The position numbers and the translations under genes are program-made. From positions 8,182,632 through 8,246,631 of the forward strand of contig NC_133933.1 of the NCBI RefSeq assembly GCF_031877795.1: a stretch of 64,000 nt of DNA, read 5' to 3'. The notes under the pieces were generated by a model that worked only from the letters and a program-made list of their open reading frames with translations, was not told where the DNA came from and ran no database searches. Of this stretch, positions 40,801 to 49,900 are shown piece after piece. This stretch comes from Strix aluco (lineage: Eukaryota > Chordata > Aves > Strigiformes > Strigidae). Numbering within the stretch: the stretch's first letter is position 1; every line of letters starts with the position of its first letter.

Positions 40801-43094
40801 CTGTAAGTAACTTCTAAAGAAAACTTTGATAATTAGAAATTTTTTTAAAAAACGAGGAAAAACAGTACACAGTATAAAGGATAAGATTATAGAGATATAG
40901 AAGCAGAGTGCTGCTTCTGACCTGGCAACAGATATCCTTTGTCACAGCTTTATTGTAGGTGGTATTGTTGTCTTGTGGCTTCCAGTAGAGCAACGTGTCT
41001 TACGACTTGCTGGTGCACCATGAGTCGGTTCCTTCGGGATGCAGGCTTTCCCTTTGGATCTAGCGTGCCTGAAGAAGAGGGCGTTTTGTTCAGAGCGCAG
41101 CAACTTTTACGAAAGTAGTTTGTGTCATTTTATGACATGCTAAACACAAGACCAGTCCTAATTATTTTTGTGTATAGACAAAACTGCTAGCCTGATACGA
41201 AGCCATATATTGGATTCCAGTCTCTGCGCTGGTAGAAAATAGCAGCTTTAAAGATGAGTTGTGAGTGATTGGCTTGTCGTAGGAGGCTGGTTTTCCTTGT
41301 TTTCAACAGTTTGATTAAAAAAGAAACGGCACTCTCGGTCGTTTTAAATTTCTCTAGCTGCTTAACAGAATACACTGAGTGAAAAAAAAAAAATATGAAA
41401 GCATGGTGGGCAGGCATGTACAGTCTGCTGATGGTGGGGGGATATGCTTCAAACCTCCCAAAGCTGTAAAACCAGAGTATGTCATAGCAGACCTCTTGCT
41501 CAGAAAGTGTTTCTATCAGGGTGGTGCGTGGAGGGGAGAGGTGTGTTCCACAGAGGTGAACTTTAGGTTAATCTCCCAGTCTCTGAACTAGGTGTCTGCT
41601 CCAAATCACCCTTTAGAAAGGTTTATCTTTGCAGAGTGTGGAGAGCCTGGGGAGATTATCACCATCTGCAGAACACGGGGTGGGATTTGTGTCAGTTACA
41701 GGGAGAGTAACTCCTCAAGTGCTGCTCTTGACAAAGGACAAACAGTTGAAAGGTGCATTTTAAAAACTTCGGGTTTTATGGAGCAGCATGCTTGAATGTA
41801 GCACTTGAGACTTGAAAGGGTTGATTTTTACTCATATTTTTGTTTAATTAGTTGACAGCAACTTTTACATTCTCTCTTTAAAAAAAATGACACATTGAAA
41901 CTTCAAAATTGCAGTAATGAGTGTTTACACATTAATTTTAAATAGTCTATGAATGAACATACACCTGGGTAGCACAGTTTGAGTTGGTAGGCACTCAGGC
42001 ATTGCTTTTGTTTCCTACTCTTTGAATTTACCACTTCAGTTCAAACATAACTCATACTCCTCAATGAAAGTTCTAAAAAAAGTTTTAAAAAATCTGCCCT
42101 CCCTCAAACTATTAAAGTAAAAAGGTTCTGCTGCCTGCGTGGGTTTTTTTGGTAGAGTTTAGTTATTTTCATGGCATCAAGGTGAAAACGTATGGTCATC
42201 TGCAAAGAATTGGGAATGAGTTGCAGCCTGCAAACACCCAGCTTAGTGAAATACCTGTTCATTTCTTGCCCTGGACTGTTGTCTTCTAGCCATCCATCAA
42301 ATATGATGTTGCCTTTTCTTTTGTCCTTGGACTTCTGCCCAGACTTCCTGTCTCATACTACTGTTTGATTTTCCTCTTTTAATTTCTTCAGTTTTCATTG
42401 ACCTCCTGACAAGATCTCCTTCATTCCTGCAATCTCTTATCATCTTTTTCTCGTGTTTTACCTTCTTTGAATTTGGTGCCATCTGTCTGCTAAAGTACTT
42501 TTCTGTTCCTGGCATTTGGCCATACCATTTGGCCTTTGAATTTTATTTACGCATGATAAAAAGTTCCTCTAACATTGCACCTTTCCTCTTCCTTTCTGTG
42601 TGCGTGAGTCATACGCCTTTGAACACTGGTAGTTCTTTTTTGGCTACGTGTGGTTTTGTCAGAAACCCGCCGCCTTTCCTAAGGCCCTTTGTAAAGGTGC
42701 AGAGTTTTAGAGGGTGTTTTAGAAGTAAAGTTAACATTTCATTTAACATGCAGAAGCATAATACAAGGACAGAAAATGAGATGGGGGAGGAAAGCCAAAA
42801 TGGTGTAATTTACACTGTCTTTCAGGCCATTGAGTGTGTAAATTGTACCAATATAATTACCTTGGATAATAAATAATTCATTCACATATCTCACAGTACT
42901 TGTGAAATGTAAATTAGTTTGGAGAGGCCAGGGAAGTGCTGTAATTATCAACCTGAATGCATCTTCTGAATAAAGTGTGTTCTTTGTATATTGCTAACTT
43001 TCAATTCTCATCTGTCTCTGAACACTTATTTTTTTTTTTCTCCCAGGTTGTAGGCGGCCTAGATATCCACAAAAAGATGGTCGTAGACGTGTGA
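4830..43094 (+). CDS. PPP3R1: PPP3R1, calcineurin subunit B type 1 (six coding exons)
   Basis: Regulatory Ca2+-binding subunit of the protein phosphatase calcineurin (PP2B); it binds the catalytic A subunit and activates it in the cytosol upon Ca2+ rise, driving NFAT signalling. Join: 4830-4832, 27987-28026, 37249-37425, 39658-39717, 40618-40802, 43047-43094, total 513 nt, 170 residues plus stop, the usual family length. Every junction is GT-AG and phases close exactly. Four EF-hand loops are visible at about residues 31-42, 63-74, 100-111 and 141-152, each starting with Asp and ending with Glu. The N-terminus MGNEAS carries the Gly2 N-myristoylation signal. The predicted protein appears identical to the human one as I remember it. 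The start sits in a good Kozak context (gccgccATGg). Neighbour PNO1 is convergent downstream. Confidence 0.98.
5213..5235 (+). repeat. Homopolymeric C run
   Basis: Uninterrupted run of 23 C in the CpG island just downstream of PPP3R1 exon 1, with further C-rich tracts to about 5300. The minus strand is correspondingly G-rich and could form G-quadruplexes. The length may be uncertain because such runs are prone to sequencing error. Confidence 0.9.
14820..14872 (+). repeat. Partial direct repeat, 35-bp offset
   Basis: The segment ATTGGTACTTAAACTT occurs at 14820 and again at 14855. The rest of the unit has diverged. Minor local duplication in intron 1. Confidence 0.6.
18611..18630 (+). repeat. 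TG microsatellite
   Basis: Run of seven GT units followed by imperfect GTAT units in PPP3R1 intron 1. Confidence 0.8.
25970..25987. repeat. 18-bp perfect palindrome
   Basis: TATGCATCTAGATGCATA reads identically on both strands. It contains two inverted ATGCAT half-sites of the kind some POU-homeodomain factors bind. It lies about 2 kb upstream of exon 2, and no function is shown. Confidence 0.85.
27987..28026 (+). CDS. PPP3R1: PPP3R1 coding exon 2
   Basis: 40-nt exon after acceptor gtgtttcag, ending at donor gtaagt. It encodes residues 2-14 ([13 protein letters not shown]) and one base of Phe15. It holds the myristoylated N-terminus. Confidence 0.95.
28027..37248 (+). other. PPP3R1: PPP3R1 intron 2 (9.2 kb)
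   Basis: Donor gtaagt, acceptor tttcctttcag. Mostly AT-rich unique sequence. It holds a degenerate TATAGTAT array (30260-30358), an exon-like CpG-bearing block (31824-31899) and a minus-strand block with splice acceptor and poly(A) signal (33428-33581). No known gene was recognised inside. Confidence 0.9.
30260..30358 (+). repeat. Degenerate TATAGTAT-type repeat
   Basis: Roughly 100 bp in which tatagtat/cagtatttta units recur irregularly at least six times. Low-complexity AT-rich array in PPP3R1 intron 2. Confidence 0.75.
37249..37425 (+). CDS. PPP3R1: PPP3R1 coding exon 3 (EF-hands 1 and 2)
   Basis: 177-nt exon between acceptor tttcctttcag and donor gtaaga. It encodes residues 15-73, including EF-hand loops [12 protein letters not shown] (31-42) and [12 protein letters not shown] (63-74, last residue completed in exon 4). 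Confidence 0.97.
37426..39657 (+). other. PPP3R1: PPP3R1 intron 3
   Basis: 2232-bp intron with a CR1 LINE fragment at about 38595-38852. The remainder is unique AT-rich sequence. Confidence 0.92.
38595..38852 (+). mobile_element. CR1 LINE, 5'-truncated 3' end
   Basis: About 250 bp with the well-known avian CR1 3' UTR: the stretch gaggcactggcacaggttgc, then the CCCTGGCAGTGTTCAAGGCC block, then GGTTGGACTAGATGATCTTT and the tail ccttctaacccaaaccactc. The element points along the plus strand. It is fairly well preserved and carries no coding capacity. It lies inside PPP3R1 intron 3. Confidence 0.93.
39658..39717 (+). CDS. PPP3R1: PPP3R1 coding exon 4
   Basis: 60-nt exon, acceptor tattctttag, donor gtaagt. 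It encodes [20 protein letters not shown] (residues 74-93) plus one base of Phe94. This is the linker between the two EF-hand pairs. Confidence 0.96.
39718..40617 (+). other. PPP3R1: PPP3R1 intron 4
   Basis: 900-bp intron, donor gtaagt, acceptor gtacttctgcag. Nothing notable inside. Confidence 0.93.
40618..40802 (+). CDS. PPP3R1: PPP3R1 coding exon 5 (EF-hands 3 and 4)
   Basis: 185-nt exon ending in phase 0 at donor gtaagt. It encodes residues 94-155 with EF loops [12 protein letters not shown] (100-111) and [12 protein letters not shown] (141-152). Confidence 0.97.
40803..43046 (+). other. PPP3R1: PPP3R1 intron 5
   Basis: 2244-bp intron. 40930-41130 is unusually CpG-bearing, and 41379-41795 is open in one frame apart from a single stop. 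No known element was recognised. The acceptor is preceded by a long T tract and ctcccag. Confidence 0.9.
43047..43094 (+). CDS. PPP3R1: PPP3R1 coding exon 6 (C-terminus and stop)
   Basis: Encodes [15 protein letters not shown], then TGA at 43092-43094. The terminal segment matches the conserved calcineurin B C-terminus. Confidence 0.97.
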   Translation, partial: VVGGLDIHKKMVVDV

Positions 43095-43394
43095 CTCTGT
43101 AGGGCACCACCCAACACTTTTGCTTTCTTCTCCATCTCTGAAGATCTGCTCAAGACGTCCAGCAATGCTCTCTGTGTATTTAAATGGAAGTATTTTTCTC
43201 TGTGAAGCCACATTTTCCAACATGAGCCTCATGAAGCCAACTAAGTGTTATTGAACTTTTATTCTCTCAATAACTCAGTGTAGCACTTTAAAGTCTGAAG
43301 GACAGCAAAGATGGAAAGAGCATATCAGTGTGGTGGAGAAAGGGAAGGGGTTGGCTTTTTAATTTATTTTTCTTCATCTTTTATAACAAGGAAA

Positions 43395-43444
43395 TATCTA
43401 TATATATATATGTGTGTGTGTATTTATATATAGATATATATGTA
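43395..43444 (+). repeat. AT/TG microsatellite in 3' UTR
   Basis: Compound tract of TA units, then about five TG units, then TA/GATA units, inside the PPP3R1 3' UTR. Likely polymorphic in length. Confidence 0.8.
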
Positions 43445-44210
43445 GCTTTCTATATGTAGTAGCTAGGTGGGCTTTAATTTAATATACTTGATTCAGAAAC
43501 AAAACTAGAATACAAAGTGCCAAGCAGAATATTAACAGTTCAATATATGGATATACATCCTTACTTTTATTTCACACAGTTTTATATATATAGTAGAAGA
43601 ATGTAAAATTTTAACTGGGTGTTAGGTCAACTCTTTTCCTTTTCCTGTGACTGTTCAGATGTTTCTATATATTGACTGGCTGACAAAGCATTGCTTCTTA
43701 TTAATTCACCTTAATTACATTTTTTGTAACACAGGAGACTAAGTTTATTTATACCTGTTAATATATTTACCAGGGACTGTGTCTCTTTGCTAAATAACTT
43801 AGTACAGTTCTACTTAATATGAGAATATAGTTTAATGCTACTGCCAAGATCTAGCCCTCGTGTGCATATAGTAACTGCAGAATGCTTTGGCTGCTAGATT
43901 CCGTCACCTAGGAACTGGGAGCAGTTACAGCTGTCCTGAAGTTAAGGCAAATCTGCTGTTCTGGATTCACTTTAGATACAGCTGCTCAAGGTGTTAGACG
44001 CATTCATGATTTTCTCTTGCGCTTAGCTTAATGAAATTAGGATCAACGTAACTGTGCAGGATTCCCATCTACTTATTTTATACAGTACTTAGATTATAAA
44101 ATGTTCTTGCCATTTAAATTCCTTTGTTTCAACCATGATAGTTTCCCCTCTGCATTTAAAGAATACTACAGGTAGCATAAATAACTGGTAATATTTTATA
44201 TATATATATA

Positions 44211-44218
44211 TGTATATA
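44211..44218 (+). promoter_or_regulatory. Pumilio response element (candidate)
   Basis: TGTATATA on the sense strand of the PPP3R1 3' UTR fits the PUM consensus UGUANAUA. It sits at the end of a TA microsatellite, so a chance match is possible. Confidence 0.4.
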
Positions 44219-44933
44219 GGATTCATACAGGGGGAAAATCTTGTTAACCTATGCCATAGAGGAGGAAAACTTCACACTATCTAAATTTATACCTCTTGTG
44301 GTTCTCCAGTCCTTTGCCTGGAGAATTTTTTTTCTTTTCTAGATTTGTCCATATCATAATTTGTAATGGATGGTAACTTGATATATTTGTGTGATATAAA
44401 AGTAGCGAGCCATGTTTTACAACTTTATATCATCCCTTCCCTTTTCTGCAATGGTACTATTGGCTGGAAGAAAAACATTTGCTAGATTTTTTTTTAGGAC
44501 AGTACATCTTTCCTGTATAGTAGTTTTTCTATTAAAAATTGTTTTATAATCAGCAGTGGAAAGTGCAGGTTGTCTGAACCTACTTCAATCGAGCACCTGT
44601 CTGCCATAGCTGTTCCTTCAACTGAGTGCTGCACATCATGGGCTCTGTCTGTGAGAGAGAAATCCAGGTGCTTGGTGTCCTTGCATGACATGAAGTTTTG
44701 CATGTAGATCGATTTGAAATGCTCCTCTTGTTTACATAATTTGCATAATTTAAAAGATAATGTTGCCAAACTTTGGTAAATGTTAATGTTCAAAACAAAA
44801 ATCTCCACTACATGTAACTTTTCTTCCTCTGGATCAGTACGTGGTTTATAATCCCAGCCAGTGGTTGTATCTGTTCCAGTGTCAACTGCCATGTGCTCTG
44901 CTTCAAGGGGGAACTAGTCTTTTGTGAATTTTT

Positions 44934-44941
44934 TGTACATA
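44934..44941 (+). promoter_or_regulatory. Pumilio response element (candidate)
   Basis: TGTACATA in the distal PPP3R1 3' UTR, outside simple repeats, fits UGUANAUA. It lies about 250 nt before the poly(A) signal. Confidence 0.45.
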
Positions 44942-45187
44942 AGTATTTGTTACAAACATTTTAGCAAATGCTTTTGATTTCTCTTACTTGCTTGTGCATA
45001 TCTTGGCTGGCATTATAGAAATTAGTGCTAATGTTATTTCCTTAGGGGGACTGAAAGGGGAGGGATGAGGTTTTTTTTTTTAGTTTGTGTGGGGAAAAAT
45101 GATTTATGTTGAATGTTTAGTTTTTCCTCTGCATGCTACATCATATGTTGTGGGAACTATAAGAACCTTCATACTATATGAATACAA

Positions 45188-45193
45188 AATAAA
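45188..45193 (+). terminator. PPP3R1: PPP3R1 poly(A) signal AATAAA
   Basis: Canonical AATAAA about 2.1 kb after the PPP3R1 stop, the only canonical signal in the 3' UTR. Confidence 0.7.
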
Positions 45194-45329
45194 ATATTTG
45201 AACCTTGGCTGGGGTGCTTCAGTACCTACCTTGACCTTTCCTGTTCAGCTTAGAGCAGCTCTGCACCCTGCTCTAAAGAAAAGAAAACTTGCTGTTTGTG
45301 GGTTTTTGTCCCCTCTTGTATTATAAAGA

Positions 45330-45335
45330 TTTATT
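45330..45335 (-). terminator. Possible distal minus-strand poly(A) signal
   Basis: TTTATT on the plus strand reads AATAAA on the minus strand, about 140 bp past the PPP3R1 signal. It could serve as a distal PNO1 poly(A) site. The proximal ATTAAA at 46733 looks better placed. Confidence 0.3.
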
Positions 45336-46714
45336 GAAAAAGTGTTCAGGGTGCAGACAATCCCCTGAATACTCCCAGGCTTCATTTCAGTTTCAGGATG
45401 CACTTACATGTTTGTTTTTTGTAAAGGCACATCTGGTTCTCTTCGCTAAATGTCCAAATTAGATAAAATCCCTTGTGTTAAATCCGACTAAATTCAGGAT
45501 GATTGTGGTAAGTGGAAGATGGTTTAAAAAACAAAACAAAAAACCCCGAACCTTAATGTAGGTGGGGAATGAAAGGCAGCTGCTTTCTCAAGGGAAGGTC
45601 GGAGACCTGTGCTGGTGAAAAGTCTTCCCTGCAGCAGGTATGTCCTTTACAGAAGCTGTTTGCTGTTGCTGTCTGTGGTGCAGCTGTCTGGGCCTTCTGT
45701 GGGCTGCCCTCTGCTGCTTTTTGTCTGTATTGGTATGCACCTGCTTTAGGATAAAGTTTAGGTTACTTCTGTGTGCCCTTGACTCACTCTCCTCTCTCAT
45801 CTTCCAAGTGAATTGAGATAAATGACATAAGCAGCTGATGAACAGAAAATGTGCTCACCAGGCAGGTGCACAGTTTTACCTTGAGCTGCTCAGAATGGCC
45901 ATGATCTCCCCTGCATTGCTCAGACTGCTGAGTGCTGTACATCTAGGTAACTCGGCAAGTCTTAAATCTTAGTGATTTGAATGAATTTGGCTGTAATAAT
46001 AATAATCCCATACTACAGAGCACTGCTCTGGCAACTCAGACATTGAGAGAAATGCTTACTCCATTTGCTGGGGGTTTTGGTGATCTCATTTCAGGTTTTT
46101 TTGTTCACAAACCTAAACTGAATTAATTATTCTGCAAGAGACTTGGTAACAAGTTAGACCGGCAGGGGCTGGAGAAAAGGGCCCATGTTTAAGTCAAATT
46201 GGGACTGTGGCTGGGCTCTGTCATCTGCCCCATCTCTCTTGGACACGTGCAGCATTTTAAGGAGCAACAGCCCTTTACAGCTGTTTGTGCTCTGATACAC
46301 TGGCAAGTACTTTACCTAGAGGCTCTCTGCTTCACTAGGCTGCCCTTACAGATCATTTCTGAGAGAATAAAAAAATAGAAGTCTATATAGGTACAGATTC
46401 TAGGATTGAATTCACATATGTTATTTACCTCTTACCATGCTTGTGTGGTACCTTGTTCCACCAGCAGCAGACACTCACTGGGCAGCGTGCCAGTGAACTT
46501 TCCCTTCCTGTTGACTCTTCCTCTTTCCAGAAAGGTACTAATCCATGACGTGTGGTTATGAACTTAACTATGCTGATTCCTTTAGGCTCAAAAATGTTAA
46601 GCACAAAGGCTTTCTGAAGTTCTGACAGCAGTCTCTTCATACTTCGTTCAGAAAGTCGGTAATGAAGCATGTTTTTATGTAAAATCAGGTACCTAATACT
46701 TCTGATATAGACAC
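45336..46714. other. Convergent intergenic region PPP3R1/PNO1
   Basis: Between the two convergent 3' ends. AT-rich sequence without recognisable genes or repeats. It may be part of an extended PNO1 3' UTR if the distal signal at 45330 is used. Confidence 0.6.
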
Positions 46715-46732
46715 AACCACTTTAAAATAACT

Positions 46733-46738
46733 TTTAAT
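46733..46738 (-). terminator. PNO1: Likely PNO1 poly(A) signal ATTAAA
   Basis: TTTAAT on plus reads ATTAAA on the PNO1 strand, about 195 nt after the stop. It is followed on the minus strand by the GU-rich segment gtggttgtgtct, typical of a downstream element. Confidence 0.5.
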
Positions 46739-46930
46739 GACTATAAACAAATATTAAGTGTGTTTCAGTGGGACAGCATGTCTGATTTTGAAATTAGGCT
46801 GTACAAACAGTCCCAGTTTTCTTCTGGGCTTCCAAATCAAGCAGAAGACCAGGTGCTTGCGTAGCTCCCAGCCTCTCGTGCATATAGAAACCACAACTCC
46901 CAGTCCTTGGTGGTGCAGCCATGCTGCAGC

Positions 46931-46998
46931 TCAGAATCTTTCAGCTGCTCTGCTGGCCACTGCTCGAATATTGCCATAAACTTTTGATGGGGGACTTC
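46931..46998 (-). CDS. PNO1: PNO1 coding exon 7 (C-terminus and stop)
   Basis: 68 nt after acceptor ttcttctgcag (minus strand). It completes Gly226, then [21 protein letters not shown] and TGA. Confidence 0.96.
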
Positions 46999-49900
46999 CT
47001 GCAGAAGAAAGCACAACTTCAGTCAGCAAACAAGAAAATGTATGTCACAAAGCCGGAGGTTTTGCTCATGTCTGCGTTGAAGTGGAGAAATAAGCCCATG
47101 AGTGAGAAGGATGGTCGAGGTTAGCCACCTTGTCTGTTACTGCAAGCGCAGAGTTACAACTTCTGCTGATGGCTGCCCCCTTTGGCTTTCTAGACTTCAT
47201 TCCAAATCCAAACAGCCCCTTGGGGAATGCTGCAGCTAAATCAAAGCAGAAAATCTTCCTTCTCCATTGTGGAGAGAGTTTTGGAGCTGGAAACCAAGCC
47301 CTAGGCTCCCTCCTTCTTCCCAAACCCTTCTCTTAAGGGCAAACCAGACAACTGCCAGTAAGCTACCTGTTCCAACTGCAGGTGTGGACACACCAGGGAA
47401 GAAAGCAAGACCGCCAGAAAGCCATTTCCAACTGCAGCATCTATTTGTATATAACAGATTAATTAGCAGGACTTACCTAAAATTAGATTGCAAATTGCTG
47501 TTCGTGCCATTTTAATGTTCTGAAAAGATCCCAAAATATGAATTTTCCTGTAAAAAGCAGTCAAAGTAGCATTAGTTTACTGGAAGAAAAAAAACTGGTT
47601 ACATACTTAATAGAGAATTGGAGGTTAGAGATTAAAATGGAATTTCAGATCAGTCTAGTAGTTCATTTTCTACACTTGTAAATAAAAACCCACCTCAAAA
47701 CTAGAAAATCTACAATGTAAAACCTGTGCTCTTCTAAATCCTTTTTAAAAAGAGATTTTACAAATTTTAAGTGTAGCAGTTTTAGGAGGAAGACCTTGTT
47801 GCAGGGTTAGTGGGCCCAATTCTGATTATTCATAAGAAGGAATTCTTATGCTGTGGGGAATTACTCAATTCTAGATGTGCTGGTGACATTGTCATCATTC
47901 TCATAACAGAGGGTTAAATATTCAAATAACATTCATTTAAAATAGCACTTAAAATATTAATACTGCTCTACAAATGTTTCAAAAATTCAAGTTACCTTTT
48001 TTTGCTGGTAGAGGACATGGATTAGTTTAGGGATTACGCTTTGCCTAGAAGGAAATTGGTACTTACGCGTCAGCAAGAACAATTCGTGTCCTGGTTACGT
48101 TTTCTATAGTGAATTTTGTTTTTCCACCTTTTCCTGCTATTCTCCCTATTGCTCTTGACAGATGATCTCCTTTCAAAGGTTTGACTAAAACGAGAATAAC
48201 ATGCTCAGTATAGTGGTGCACGTTTCTGCACTGCTTCCCTTGTCTGAGTTACTGGGATCAATTCATTCTAAGCAACCCAAAAGCAACTTTACTGTGGTGA
48301 ATGCAGATACACACGTATTTCACCTTGGGTGATTAGAAGTGAAAAATCTCATCCAGTCCTATATGACTGTGAGGTCTCTGACAGCTGAGAAATTCTCATA
48401 CAGAGCTGCAGTGGGAGGCATTCCTTTCATTCCTGAGCAATTGAGATTGAGGAAAGAAACAGAGCCAAAGCGCACACAATTCACCCTGCTAGAAATGAAA
48501 TGAGTTGGATTTAGATGCTGCTCTAAATGGGACTCCAAGGAGTCTGTTATTTCATGTGTTACTGGGACATTTCTGCTATCTACTACCCTCCTCACTGTTG
48601 GGATAGTGGGAGGAACAAAGCCCAGTCCTGTTTAAAAATCTAATGATTCTCCATGTCATCTCTGAGTTTAAAACATTTATACTGTGACAAGACAAAGCAA
48701 ATCACTGGCAAAGTGACATACTTTTAAGGATGAAGGTTTAGGTGGTTTTGTTGGGACATCTTAGAAAAATGACAACCCTTTCAAGCTGCCTATACCCAGA
48801 CAATAATTCTGTGTAATGGCATAAAGGTTTTCCTGATTCCGGAGGAGAAGTGATACAAGTGGAGCAGGGGGGAGGGAAAAAACATCCTTGCAGATGGTGC
48901 ACACAACTACTTGAATACTGCAGCAGTACTACTTACCATCTGTAACTTCAAATGATTCTAGAAAAAGATCATCTAATCTGATGAGAGCAAGAGCATCCTA
49001 AAATAGGAAAAGATTTGTTATCAGCGTGAGTGTTGCAGTACCACAACAGAGGTGAAAGCTGATGGGGTTTTTATACATATAAACAGATGACATCAGTAGT
49101 ATTTCTCTACTTAATGTATCAAACAACAGTCACCTAAAGTTAGATCAGCTACCTTTTCAATAGCAATATAAATTCTTATTTTTGTGTAAAGAACCCTACG
49201 CATGCTTACACCCCCCCATTCACCCGTACTAGTGAAGTCAGTACCGGTCTGCAGAGTGAGCAGCCCATATGATACTACAAAAAGCAGCTGTTTTCTCCAA
49301 GTACGGTTTGAGTTTTGAAGAGACTGAAGGTTATTGGCTTGGACTAAAGCAAAATGAAGTCTCTACATGTGCAGAGCACCTCAGAACCACATTATTGCCT
49401 CGTGCTTGCCTCTCACAGCTTAACATGTCCTTTATTTTGTAATTTTAATTGTGCTGTTTGGAGGTTACTTTTTTATCCTGCATTAGATTAAGAAACTAGA
49501 CTACCAGTCACAATTTCAAACAAATTTATTCCTAGAAAACCACCTAAGGATTTTTATTTCTCACTGTAATTTGCAGAGAGGCCAAAGACATCATGCAAGC
49601 AATCTCACAACCTAGCTGTTGGGAGACTCACCTCTACTTGAAACCCAAGTATAAATGCTTTTACAAAATCAGCTGCTTTTGTTAGAGCACTGAGATCCTT
49701 TGTCTCTTGACAAGTCTGCAAAACAAGAAGTTATGTTTGCAAATTAAGACCATGCAAGCAGGATCAGGACTTTGAAAAAATCTAAGAAATACAGTCTAAC
49801 CCTAAAAAAAGCCACATTTAGGTAATGTTCCTATATTGTGTTTTACTGAAAGATGCAAGTAATCCACTTTGTGCTTTTTTAATAATGTTGACTCTTGACA

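Larger units (their letters stand above)
43095..45210 (+). other. PPP3R1: PPP3R1 3' UTR
   Basis: About 2.1 kb of AT-rich sequence after the stop. The only AATAAA before the next gene is at 45188-45193, so cleavage near 45210 is inferred. It contains two Pumilio-type UGUANAUA sites (44211-44218, 44934-44941), AT/TG microsatellites (43395-43444, 44195-44218) and scattered ATTTA motifs. Confidence 0.75.
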
